Below are positions 8,075-13,676 of a DNA stretch of 13,676 nt, in pieces; position 1 is the first letter of the stretch; every line of letters starts with the position of its first letter. The notes below the pieces were generated by a model, which was not told the DNA's origin, made no database searches, and was given only the letters and a program-made list of their open reading frames with translations. Origin of the DNA: Lysobacter_K sp038248955 (lineage in GTDB: Bacteria; Pseudomonadota; Gammaproteobacteria; Xanthomonadales; Xanthomonadaceae); the NCBI GenBank assembly GCA_038248955.1, contig JBBRWW010000074.1:1-13676 (forward strand), read 5' to 3'. The position numbers were made by a program, and so were the translations under genes.

Positions 8075-8106
8075 CTTTTGCTGGGAGCCAATGGCGACAG
8101 CAAAAG
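8075..8106. repeat. Perfect 9-bp inverted repeat abutting the rnpB 3' end
   Basis: CTTTTGCTG (8075-8083) pairs with CAGCAAAAG (8098-8106) around a 14-base loop. In the direction of rnpB transcription this hairpin begins one or two bases after the P1 helix closes, and the 12-bp palindrome starts two bases beyond its far arm. The tandem arrangement suggests a structured 3' trailer of the RNase P RNA precursor, though a terminator U-tract is missing. Confidence 0.65.
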
Positions 8107-8107
8107 T

Positions 8108-8478
<371 letters not shown>

Positions 8479-8484
8479 GCCGGC

Positions 8485-8490
8485 ATTGTC
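8485..8490 (-). promoter_or_regulatory. Possible -10 element of the rnpB promoter
   Basis: On the minus strand GACAAT lies six bases before the predicted first base of the P1 helix, the right distance for a -10 box if the mature 5' end is the transcription start. No good -35 exists at 17 bp; a TTGACC is present but only 13 bp upstream. The region lies in the 68-bp gap after rsmI, so read-through from rsmI is also possible. Confidence 0.35.
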
Positions 8491-8546
8491 GCACGGGCGA
8501 CGCGGTCAAACGCATCGCCTGCACCGGGGCACGCAATGGCACGCGG

Positions 8547-9374
8547 CTACTCGCCGCCGCCGTACAGCGCCTTGCGCGGCGCCCCGCTCAGGTCGGCGGC
8601 GAGCTTGGCCGCGGTCGACGGCGGCAGGTGCTCGACCAAGCGCGCATACAACCGGCGGCCCTCGATGATCCGCGCGTCGGCATCCTCGCCGGCGCCCTCG
8701 ACGATCAGCACGAACTCGCCGCGGCGCTGGTTCGGATCAGCCTCCACCCGCGCCAGCAGTTCGAGCAGCGTACCGCCGAGCACGGTCTCGAACAGCTTGG
8801 TCAACTCACGCGCCAGCACCGCCGGGCGCTGGGGGCCGAACGCGGCGGCCATGTCGACCAGGGCCTCCTCGATGCGGTGCGCCGATTCGTAGAAGATCAG
8901 GGTGCGCGACTCGCTCGCCAAGCGCGCCAAGCGTTCGCGCCGGGCGCCGCCCTTGGCCGCCAGGAAGCCCTCGAACACGAAGCGATCCGACGGCAGCCCC
9001 GCCACGCTCAGGGCCGCGATCGCCGCGCATGCCCCCGGCACCGGCGACACCCGCACGCCGGCTTCGCGGGCCGCGCGCACCAGGCGGAAGCCCGGGTCGC
9101 TGACCAGCGGCGTGCCGGCATCCGACACCAGCGCCAGCGAGTCGCCCGACAGCAGACGCCGCACCAGTTGTGCCGCCTGCGCGTCCTCGTTGTGCTGGTG
9201 CAATGCCAGCAGCGGCCGCTCCAGGCCAAAGTGCGACAGCAACTGACGGGTGTGGCGGGTGTCCTCGGCGCAGATCGCATCGACGGTTTTCAGCGTTTCC
9301 AGCGCGCGCACCGACAGGTCGCCAAGATTGCCGATCGGGGTGGCGACGATGTGCAGCGTGCCGGGGATTTGCAT
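8547..9374 (-). CDS. rsmI: RsmI, 16S rRNA (cytidine1402-2'-O)-methyltransferase
   Basis: RsmI is a SAM-dependent tetrapyrrole-methylase-fold enzyme that adds the 2'-O-methyl group to C1402 of 16S rRNA. The 275-residue protein has the usual length and motifs: ATPIGNLGDLS (11-21), CAEDTRHT (35-42), VSDAGTPLVSDPG (83-95), the PVPGACA loop (111-117) and GRRGEFVL-type sequence around 215-225. The ATG at 9374 has TGGA six bases upstream. It is transcribed away from the lpoA-like gene, and rnpB lies 68 bp downstream on the same strand. RsmH, which methylates N4 of the same nucleotide, is encoded about 1.4 kb further on. Confidence 0.97.
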   Translation of the reverse strand: MQIPGTLHIVATPIGNLGDLSVRALETLKTVDAICAEDTRHTRQLLSHFGLERPLLALHQHNEDAQAAQLVRRLLSGDSLALVSDAGTPLVSDPGFRLVRAAREAGVRVSPVPGACAAIAALSVAGLPSDRFVFEGFLAAKGGARRERLARLASESRTLIFYESAHRIEEALVDMAAAFGPQRPAVLARELTKLFETVLGGTLLELLARVEADPNQRRGEFVLIVEGAGEDADARIIEGRRLYARLVEHLPPSTAAKLAADLSGAPRKALYGGGE

Positions 9375-9677
9375 CGTGTTTCCAATGGTGGATTAGCGCC
9401 GGGAACGACCGACCAACCAGCGGCCCTCCATTCCCCGACGTTCCGGACCTGCATTTTGACTCAAAGCGTCGCGCGCCCCCGACGAGCCGCCATTGGAGGT
9501 GCCGCCTGAGGTGCAAGAGGGTCGTGCGGCCCGGTCGTCCGAACGGTGAAACGCTCCGGCAGCGGTTCGTGATGCGCAGTGGAGCCGGCCGCCACGGGGC
9601 TGCCGGCATGCCGTCGTCAGGATGGCCGGGTAGAATCGCGTTCGGTCCCCCCAGGAACGCCGCGACGCGGCGAACGC
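9375..9677. other. Divergent intergenic region rsmI / lpoA-like
   Basis: About 300 bp between divergently transcribed genes, expected to hold both promoters. On the plus strand a TAGAAT -10-like box stands at 9631-9636. Nothing convincing was found for rsmI. An AGGAA at 9653-9657 is too far (20 bases) from the chosen lpoA start to act as its ribosome binding site. No RNA gene, repeat array or extra coding region was recognised; long open frames across it are GC-rich shadows. Confidence 0.55.
9631..9636 (+). promoter_or_regulatory. Possible -10 element for lpoA-yraN
   Basis: TAGAAT matches five of six bases of the consensus and lies 41 bases upstream of the lpoA ATG at 9678. No recognisable -35 hexamer sits at 16-18 bp. 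If used, transcription starts near 9643, which rules out the longer in-frame start at 9579 and favours 9678. Confidence 0.4.
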
Positions 9678-11066
9678 ATGCCGATGAGTTCTCCGACGAA
9701 ACGCTCCACGCCGCACGGGCTGCTGGTCCTGCTGATCGCCATCACGATCCTTGCCGGTTGCACCACGGTCGAGACGCGTCCCGCGCCCGTTCCCGCGCAG
9801 GCGCGCCGCGATGCGCGGATCCAGCAGGCGGCGGACCTGGTGCAGGCTGGCGCGGCACTCGCCGGCGCCGCGCGCGCCGCCAACGACGCGCAGATCGACC
9901 GCCTGCTGTCGCAATTCGACGACGCCACGCTTGCCCGCGAAGCCGCCCTGCTCCCGGTCGGCGATCCGCTCTACAACTACGTCGGCCGGGCGCTGCTGCG
10001 TCGCGGCCAACCGATCCCACGCCCCTTCGACCGTGGCGGCTGGCAGTTCGATGCCGGCAGTCGCCCGCCCGCCGATCGCGACGGCTATCGACCGCCGACG
10101 AAGCTGGCGGTGCTGCTGCCATTGTCGGGCAGCCTCGCGCCCGCCGCCTCGCCGGTGCGCGACGGACTGCTGGCCGCCTATTACGGCGAGACCCGTCGCC
10201 GTCCTGACATCCACTTCTACGACACCGCCGTCGGCGCCGTCGCCGCCTACGACCGTGCGGTGGCCGAGGGCAACGATTTCGTGGTCGGCCCGCTCGCTCG
10301 CGACGAGGTCACCGCGCTGTTCGCGCGCGCCACGCTGCCGGTGCCGTTGCTCGCGCTCAACCGCGGCACCTCGCAACCGCCGGCCGGCAACGCCAGCTTC
10401 TCGCTGTCGCCCGAGGACGAGGGCATCGCCGCGGCGGAGTACCTGCTCGACCGCGGCGCGCACCGCGTGCTGGTGGTCGGCGGCAGCGACGAGACCCAGC
10501 GTCGCGCGGTCGCGTCGCTGCGCGAACGGCTGGGCGAGCGTGGCGCCATCGTCACCGACGTGGCGGCGGAAGGCACGGTCGATTTCGCGCCGTTTGCCGC
10601 GAAGGACGGCGGCATCGATGCCGTGTTCCTCGCCGTCAAGGGCAGCGGCGCCCGCGCGTTGATGCCGAAGTTGGCACTGGCCGGGCTGGCCGACCGACCG
10701 CGCGTGGCGACCTCGCAACTGCTGTCGGGCACCGGCAAGCCCGAGCAGGACCGTGTCCTCGACGGCATCGCGTTCCCGACCGAAACCTGGACCACCCGCG
10801 GCGTGCGTGGCCTGCCGCCCGCCGACAGCGTTGGCGCCTCCCTGCCGACCGCGCGCGGGCCGGCGGCGCGCCTGTTCGCGTTCGGCTACGACGCGTGGCT
10901 GCTGACCGCCTACCTGGAACACCTGGCACTGTCGTCCGACGGCCGGGTCGACGGCGCCACCGGCACGCTGCGCATCGACGGGTTCGGCAACGTGCAGCGC
11001 ACGCCGTCGTGGTCGACGTTCAGCGGCGGTGTCGCGGTGGCGCTCGCGGACGCGGGCCGCCGCTGA
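9678..11066 (+). CDS. lpoA: LppC/LpoA-family lipoprotein, penicillin-binding protein activator (short form)
   Basis: In E. coli, LpoA is an outer-membrane lipoprotein that reaches through the periplasm and activates PBP1A. Here the 462-residue product begins with a signal peptide ending in the lipobox LAGC (C28). Residues +2/+3 are Thr, not Asp, so outer-membrane sorting is expected. After about 110 Ala-rich helical residues comes the periplasmic-binding-protein-like domain, starting at KLAVLLPLSG near residue 141 and carrying the family's LARDEVTAL, PLLALNRG and FAFGYDAWLL blocks. E. coli LpoA is 678 residues, with a TPR-rich N-terminal domain of about 250; most of that is missing. The ATG at 9678 was chosen because it puts the signal peptide at the N-terminus; an ATG at 9684 is an alternative, and the open frame extends back to 9579 without signal-like sequence. 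Neighbouring yraN supports the family call. Confidence 0.85.
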   Translation: MPMSSPTKRSTPHGLLVLLIAITILAGCTTVETRPAPVPAQARRDARIQQAADLVQAGAALAGAARAANDAQIDRLLSQFDDATLAREAALLPVGDPLYNYVGRALLRRGQPIPRPFDRGGWQFDAGSRPPADRDGYRPPTKLAVLLPLSGSLAPAASPVRDGLLAAYYGETRRRPDIHFYDTAVGAVAAYDRAVAEGNDFVVGPLARDEVTALFARATLPVPLLALNRGTSQPPAGNASFSLSPEDEGIAAAEYLLDRGAHRVLVVGGSDETQRRAVASLRERLGERGAIVTDVAAEGTVDFAPFAAKDGGIDAVFLAVKGSGARALMPKLALAGLADRPRVATSQLLSGTGKPEQDRVLDGIAFPTETWTTRGVRGLPPADSVGASLPTARGPAARLFAFGYDAWLLTAYLEHLALSSDGRVDGATGTLRIDGFGNVQRTPSWSTFSGGVAVALADAGRR

Positions 11067-11067
11067 G

Positions 11068-11538
11068 ATGGCAGGCGGGCCGATCCGCTCGCCGCCCGTT
11101 GCCAACACCGGAAAGAGCGCCGCAACGCTGGACCGGCGGCATCGCGGCGCGGTGGCCGAGGCCGCCGCTCGCACCCACCTGCTGCAGGCGGGGCTGCGCG
11201 AGCTCGCCGCAAACGCCAACTACCGCATCGGCGAACTCGACCTGGTCATGCTTGACGAGGGCCGGCCCAACGACGGGCGGCTCGATCGCGCGCGCGGCGG
11301 CGCCACGCTGGTGTTCGTGGAGGTCCGCTACCGGCGCGATGCGCACCATGGCGGCGGCGCGGCCTCGGTCGACCTCGCCAAGCGCCGCAAGCTGGTGCGC
11401 GCGGCGCAGCTGTTCCTGCTCAGCCACCGCGAATTCGCCAACCTCGCGTGCCGCTTCGACGTGGTCGAAGCCGAGGGCGATCCCGACGCGCCGCGCTTGA
11501 ACTGGCTGCGCGATGCATTCCGGCTCGACGACTGCTGA
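11068..11538 (+). CDS. yraN: YraN family protein (UPF0102), endonuclease-like fold
   Basis: This is a small protein of the YraN/UPF0102 family, whose members have a PD-(D/E)XK nuclease-like fold and whose role is unsettled. The 156-residue product shows the family core: NANYRIGELDLVM (49-61), with E56 and D58 in the place of active-site acids, and VFVEVRYRRD (82-91), followed by ASVDLAKRRKLV and a CRFDVV strand. Usual length is about 120-130 residues; the extra comes from a Pro/Ala-rich N-terminus (about 1-24) and a Gly/Arg/Asp-rich loop at about 63-78, between the two motifs. The ATG at 11068 begins one base after the lpoA stop, so the two are co-transcribed and probably coupled. A start at 11029 inside lpoA is possible but would need a 38-base overlap. 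Confidence 0.9.
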   Translation: MAGGPIRSPPVANTGKSAATLDRRHRGAVAEAAARTHLLQAGLRELAANANYRIGELDLVMLDEGRPNDGRLDRARGGATLVFVEVRYRRDAHHGGGAASVDLAKRRKLVRAAQLFLLSHREFANLACRFDVVEAEGDPDAPRLNWLRDAFRLDDC

Positions 11539-11571
11539 AGGGACGATTGCTGACGCGACTTTGCCAGCGCC

Positions 11572-11616
11572 AGCACGGCTGCTCCGAAATGCCGACGGTT
11601 CGGGCAGCGCCGTGCT
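11572..11616 (+). terminator. Possible terminator hairpin after yraN
   Basis: AGCACGGC (11572-11579) pairs exactly with GCCGTGCT (11609-11616), and the inner flanks (11580-11588 with 11599-11608) extend the stem imperfectly around a loop of about ten bases. The tail is only CGTTGTTG, not a clear T-run, so termination is uncertain. It begins 34 bases after the yraN stop, in the gap before the next transcription unit. Confidence 0.4.
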
Positions 11617-11754
11617 CGTTGTTGGGGAAGTGGTCGAAGCGGCGCACTTTCCGCGCTGATTGCCGGCGACCTGCATGCGTCCGGCTCGATCGCCAACCGC
11701 CCGCCTTGGCCCGTTCACCGCTATCGCGCTTGGCGCACCTCGGGTCGATGGGCC

Positions 11755-11760
11755 GATAAT
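11755..11760 (+). promoter_or_regulatory. -10-like box six bases before the FAD-oxidase ATG
   Basis: GATAAT matches five of six bases of the -10 consensus and is followed by only six bases before the ATG at 11767, so a start at the usual distance would give an mRNA beginning at or next to the AUG. A TTGGCG lies 19 bp upstream (11730-11735), a poor -35 at a long spacing. No Shine-Dalgarno is present, consistent with leaderless expression. Confidence 0.45.
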
Positions 11761-11766
11761 CCGGCC

Positions 11767-13149
11767 ATGAGTGCACTGCCCGCAGCGCTGCAACGCGAAC
11801 TGGCCGCCCTGCTCGGCGCCGGCTGGCTGACCGACCCGAGCGAGCGCCTCGCCTACGCCTATGACAATTCGCGCCGGCATGCGCTGCCCGACGCCGTCGC
11901 GTTGCCCACCTCGCGCGAGCACGTGCTGGCGCTGGTGCAGGCGTGCCGCGCGCATCGCGTGCCGGTGGTCGCGCGCGGGCGCGGCACCAACACCACCGGC
12001 GCGTCGGTGCCCGTTGCCGGCGGCGTGGTGGTGTCGTTCGAGCGCATGGACCGGATCGTCGACATCTGCCCGGGCGACCGCTGCGCGGTGGTCGAGCCCG
12101 GGGTGCTCAACGGCGACCTGCAGGCCGCGCTGCGGCCGCATGGGCTGTTCTGGCCGCCGGATCCGACCAGCGCGGCGTTCAGCACCATCGGCGGCAACCT
12201 CGCCTGCAACGCCGGCGGCCCGCGCGCGGTGAAATACGGCGCCAGCCGCGACAACGTGCTGGCGCTGACCGCGGTCACCGGTGCCGGCGAGCTGATCACC
12301 TGCGGCGCCGCGACCACCAAGGGTGCCAGCGGCTACGACCTGCAGCGGCTGCTGGTCGGCAGCGAGGGCACGCTGGCGCTGATCGTCGAGGCGAGCCTGC
12401 GCCTGACGCCCGTGCCACCGGCACGGCGCGCGCTGCGGGCGATCTACCGCGATGTCGCCAGCGCCGCGCAGGCGGTGGCGCGGCTGATGGCGCAGCCGGT
12501 CACGCCGTCGATGCTGGAGTTCATGGATACGGTCGCGGTGCGGCTGGCGCGCGACGTGGGCGGCGCCGACCTGCCGCGCGATGCCGGCGCGCTGCTGATG
12601 ATCGAGGCCGATGGCGACGAGGCCACGCTGCCCCAAGCAATCGCGGCGCTGCTGGCCGCGGCCGAAGGCGAGGGCCTGCTGTCGATCGACGCGGCCGCCG
12701 ACGAGGACGCACGCGAACGGCTTTGGGCGGCGCGCAAGACCCTCTCGCCGGCGCTGCGGACGCTCGCGCCCGGCAAGATCAACGAGGACGTGGTGGTCCC
12801 GGTGTCGCGCCTGCCAGCGCTGGTCGATGGCGTGCAGGATCTGGCGCGGGAATTCGCCCTGCCGATCGTCTGCTTCGGCCACGCCGGCAACGGCAACCTG
12901 CACGTCAACCTGCTCTACGATCCGGCCGACCGCGAGCAGGCGCAGCGCGCCCACGCGGCGCTGGCGCGGGTATTCACCTTGACGCTGTCGCTGGGCGGCA
13001 CGCTGTCGGGCGAGCACGGTATCGGACTGGCCAAGCGCGACTTCATGCCCCAGGCGCTGACGCCGCCGACGCTGTCGCTGATGCGGCAGCTCAAGGCGGT
13101 TTTCGATCCCGACGGCATCCTCAACCCGGGCAAGCTGCTGCCGCCGTGA
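11767..13149 (+). CDS. FAD-linked oxidase, GlcD / D-lactate dehydrogenase family
   Basis: This is a flavoprotein oxidising a D-2-hydroxy acid; the exact substrate cannot be read from the sequence (D-lactate, glycolate and D-2-hydroxyglutarate are all handled by this family). The 460-residue product has an N-terminal PCMH-type FAD-binding domain with VARGRGTNTTGAS (68-80), STIGGNLACNAGG (139-151), KYGASRDNVL and LVGSEGTLALI, then the FAD-oxidase C-terminal domain with GHAGNGNLHVN (371-381) and SGEHGIG (414-420). H372, H379 and E416 sit where family members bind a divalent metal near the substrate. It ends with the typical FDPDGILNPGKLLP. Length is normal for GlcD-like subunits. There is no ribosome binding site before the ATG. 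The stop overlaps the GTG of the next gene, so the two form a unit, although no functional link is known to me. Confidence 0.92.
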   Translation: MSALPAALQRELAALLGAGWLTDPSERLAYAYDNSRRHALPDAVALPTSREHVLALVQACRAHRVPVVARGRGTNTTGASVPVAGGVVVSFERMDRIVDICPGDRCAVVEPGVLNGDLQAALRPHGLFWPPDPTSAAFSTIGGNLACNAGGPRAVKYGASRDNVLALTAVTGAGELITCGAATTKGASGYDLQRLLVGSEGTLALIVEASLRLTPVPPARRALRAIYRDVASAAQAVARLMAQPVTPSMLEFMDTVAVRLARDVGGADLPRDAGALLMIEADGDEATLPQAIAALLAAAEGEGLLSIDAAADEDARERLWAARKTLSPALRTLAPGKINEDVVVPVSRLPALVDGVQDLAREFALPIVCFGHAGNGNLHVNLLYDPADREQAQRAHAALARVFTLTLSLGGTLSGEHGIGLAKRDFMPQALTPPTLSLMRQLKAVFDPDGILNPGKLLPP

Positions 13150-13676
13150 GTGACGCCCTCGACCCGCTGTTGCGCGACATCCGCGCCTGCCGCCTTTGCG
13201 AGGCGCACCTGCCGCGGGGTCCGCGGCCGGTATTGCAGGCGGCAGCCGGGGCGCGATTGCTGATCGTCGGTCAGGCGCCGGGCAGGCGCGTGCACGCCAG
13301 CGGCATCGCCTGGAGCTACGCCAGCGGCCAGCGCCTGCGCGACTGGTTGCAGATGGACGAGGCGACATTCTACGACCCGACCCGGGTGGCGATCGTGCCG
13401 ATGGGTTTCTGCTACCCCGGCAAAGCTGGCTCCGGCGACGCGCCGCCGCGAGCCGAATGCCGTGCCACCTGGCACCCGCGACTGCTACCGCTGCTGCCGC
13501 ATATCGGCCTGACGCTGCTGATCGGCCGCCATGCGCAGGCGTATTTCCTCGGCGGGCGACGCAAACAGTCGCTTACGGCGACGGTGCGCGCGTGGCGCGA
13601 GTACGGCCCGGCCTATCTGCCGTTGCCGCACCCGAGCCCGCGCAACGTCGCCTGGTTCAAGGCCAATCCGTGGTTC
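13146..13676 (+). CDS. Uracil-DNA glycosylase superfamily protein (3' end off window)
   Basis: The open frame reaches the window end after 177 codons. It carries the uracil-DNA-glycosylase superfamily signatures LLIVGQAPG (38-46) and the late HPSPRN (162-167), the usual sites for the water-activating loop and the DNA-intercalation loop. Four cysteines at 15, 18, 89 and 105 follow the C-x2-C ... C-x15-C spacing seen in the iron-sulfur UDGs of families 4 and 5, so a 4Fe-4S cluster is plausible. Proteins of this type are common in Proteobacteria and annotated only as UDG-like; excision of uracil is not shown by sequence alone. The GTG start overlaps the previous stop (GTGA). Only a short C-terminal piece should be missing, since HPSPRN lies near the end of the family. 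Confidence 0.85.
   Translation, partial: MSDALDPLLRDIRACRLCEAHLPRGPRPVLQAAAGARLLIVGQAPGRRVHASGIAWSYASGQRLRDWLQMDEATFYDPTRVAIVPMGFCYPGKAGSGDAPPRAECRATWHPRLLPLLPHIGLTLLIGRHAQAYFLGGRRKQSLTATVRAWREYGPAYLPLPHPSPRNVAWFKANPWF

Larger units (their letters stand above)
7607..8107. other. Noncoding interval between rnpB and mraZ
   Basis: About 500 bp without a convincing gene. From right to left it holds a hairpin pair abutting the rnpB 3' end (8041-8106), a 7-bp-stem hairpin (7985-8001), a GC-rich stretch of about 170 bp with no clear signal, a less GC-rich block (about 7650-7830), and the mraZ promoter and operator. Short open frames here lack ribosome binding sites and recognisable protein features. 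A single DnaA-box-like TTATCCACT is present at 7790-7798. Confidence 0.7.

Noticed and set aside
8479..8546. Possible terminator in the rsmI-rnpB gap
   Set aside because: No stem with a T-run in the direction of transcription could be found.
9604..9613. 10-bp palindrome CGGCATGCCG upstream of lpoA
   Set aside because: Too short and GC-rich to distinguish from chance in this genome, with no second copy or operator layout nearby.
9579..9677. Upstream extension of the lpoA-like frame (33 codons)
   Set aside because: It would bury the lipoprotein signal peptide inside the protein and start upstream of the likely -10 box; the start at 9678 is more sensible.
9393..11219. Minus-strand open frame (about 600 codons) opposite the lpoA-like gene
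   Set aside because: Same reasoning: the sense strand has a lipoprotein signal and family domain, while the antisense product is low-complexity Arg/Gly/Ala.
11020..13368. Very long minus-strand open frame (about 780 codons) opposite yraN, the FAD oxidase and the UDG-like gene
   Set aside because: Arg/Ala/Gln-rich composition and no family motifs; the plus-strand genes are clear. A GC-rich shadow.

Overview
This is a GC-rich chromosomal window from a gammaproteobacterium. The best guess is Xanthomonadales (Lysobacteraceae/Xanthomonadaceae, Lysobacter- or Luteimonas-like). This rests on remembered similarity of MraY, MurE, RsmH and YraN to Xanthomonas proteins and on the gene order rsmI - rnpB - mraZ - dcw; no database search was done. 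Almost all of it is ordinary core genome: no IS element, prophage, CRISPR array or toxin/defence system was seen.

Positions 1-7606 (minus strand) hold the start of the division and cell wall (dcw) cluster. In transcription order it is mraZ, rsmH, ftsL, ftsI, murE, murF and mraY, with mraY cut by the window edge. Most junctions are 4-bp ATGA/GTGA overlaps, so the cluster looks like one translationally coupled operon. It supplies the autoregulator (MraZ), a 16S rRNA methyltransferase (RsmH), two septal proteins (FtsL, FtsI/PBP3), and the cytoplasmic and first membrane steps of lipid-linked peptidoglycan precursor synthesis (MurE, MurF, MraY). A clear TTGACA-N17-TAAGGT promoter lies upstream of mraZ. 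Just downstream of its -10 box, and touching it, is a ladder of GGG-core repeats at 10-bp period that fits the MraZ operator.

Positions 7607-8107 are a noncoding stretch holding that promoter and operator, a moderately AT-rich block, and three hairpin-forming inverted repeats next to the 3' end of RNase P RNA. The minus strand continues upstream with rnpB (about 8108-8478) and rsmI (8547-9374). RsmI and RsmH modify the same 16S rRNA nucleotide, C1402.

Positions 9678-13676 (plus strand) hold a divergent pair, a lipoprotein of the LppC/LpoA family (penicillin-binding protein activator) with an unusually short N-terminal domain, followed one base later by the YraN nuclease-fold protein. A 228-bp gap with a possible terminator hairpin follows. 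Next is a two-gene unit: a GlcD/DLD-type FAD-linked oxidase that may be read from a leaderless transcript, overlapping by GTGA a uracil-DNA-glycosylase superfamily protein with a four-cysteine Fe-S pattern, cut by the right edge.

Most worth a second look are the MraZ operator ladder, the palindrome cluster between rnpB and mraZ, the possible leaderless start at 11767, the shortened LpoA and the cysteine-bearing UDG-like protein. No entirely new system could be supported.
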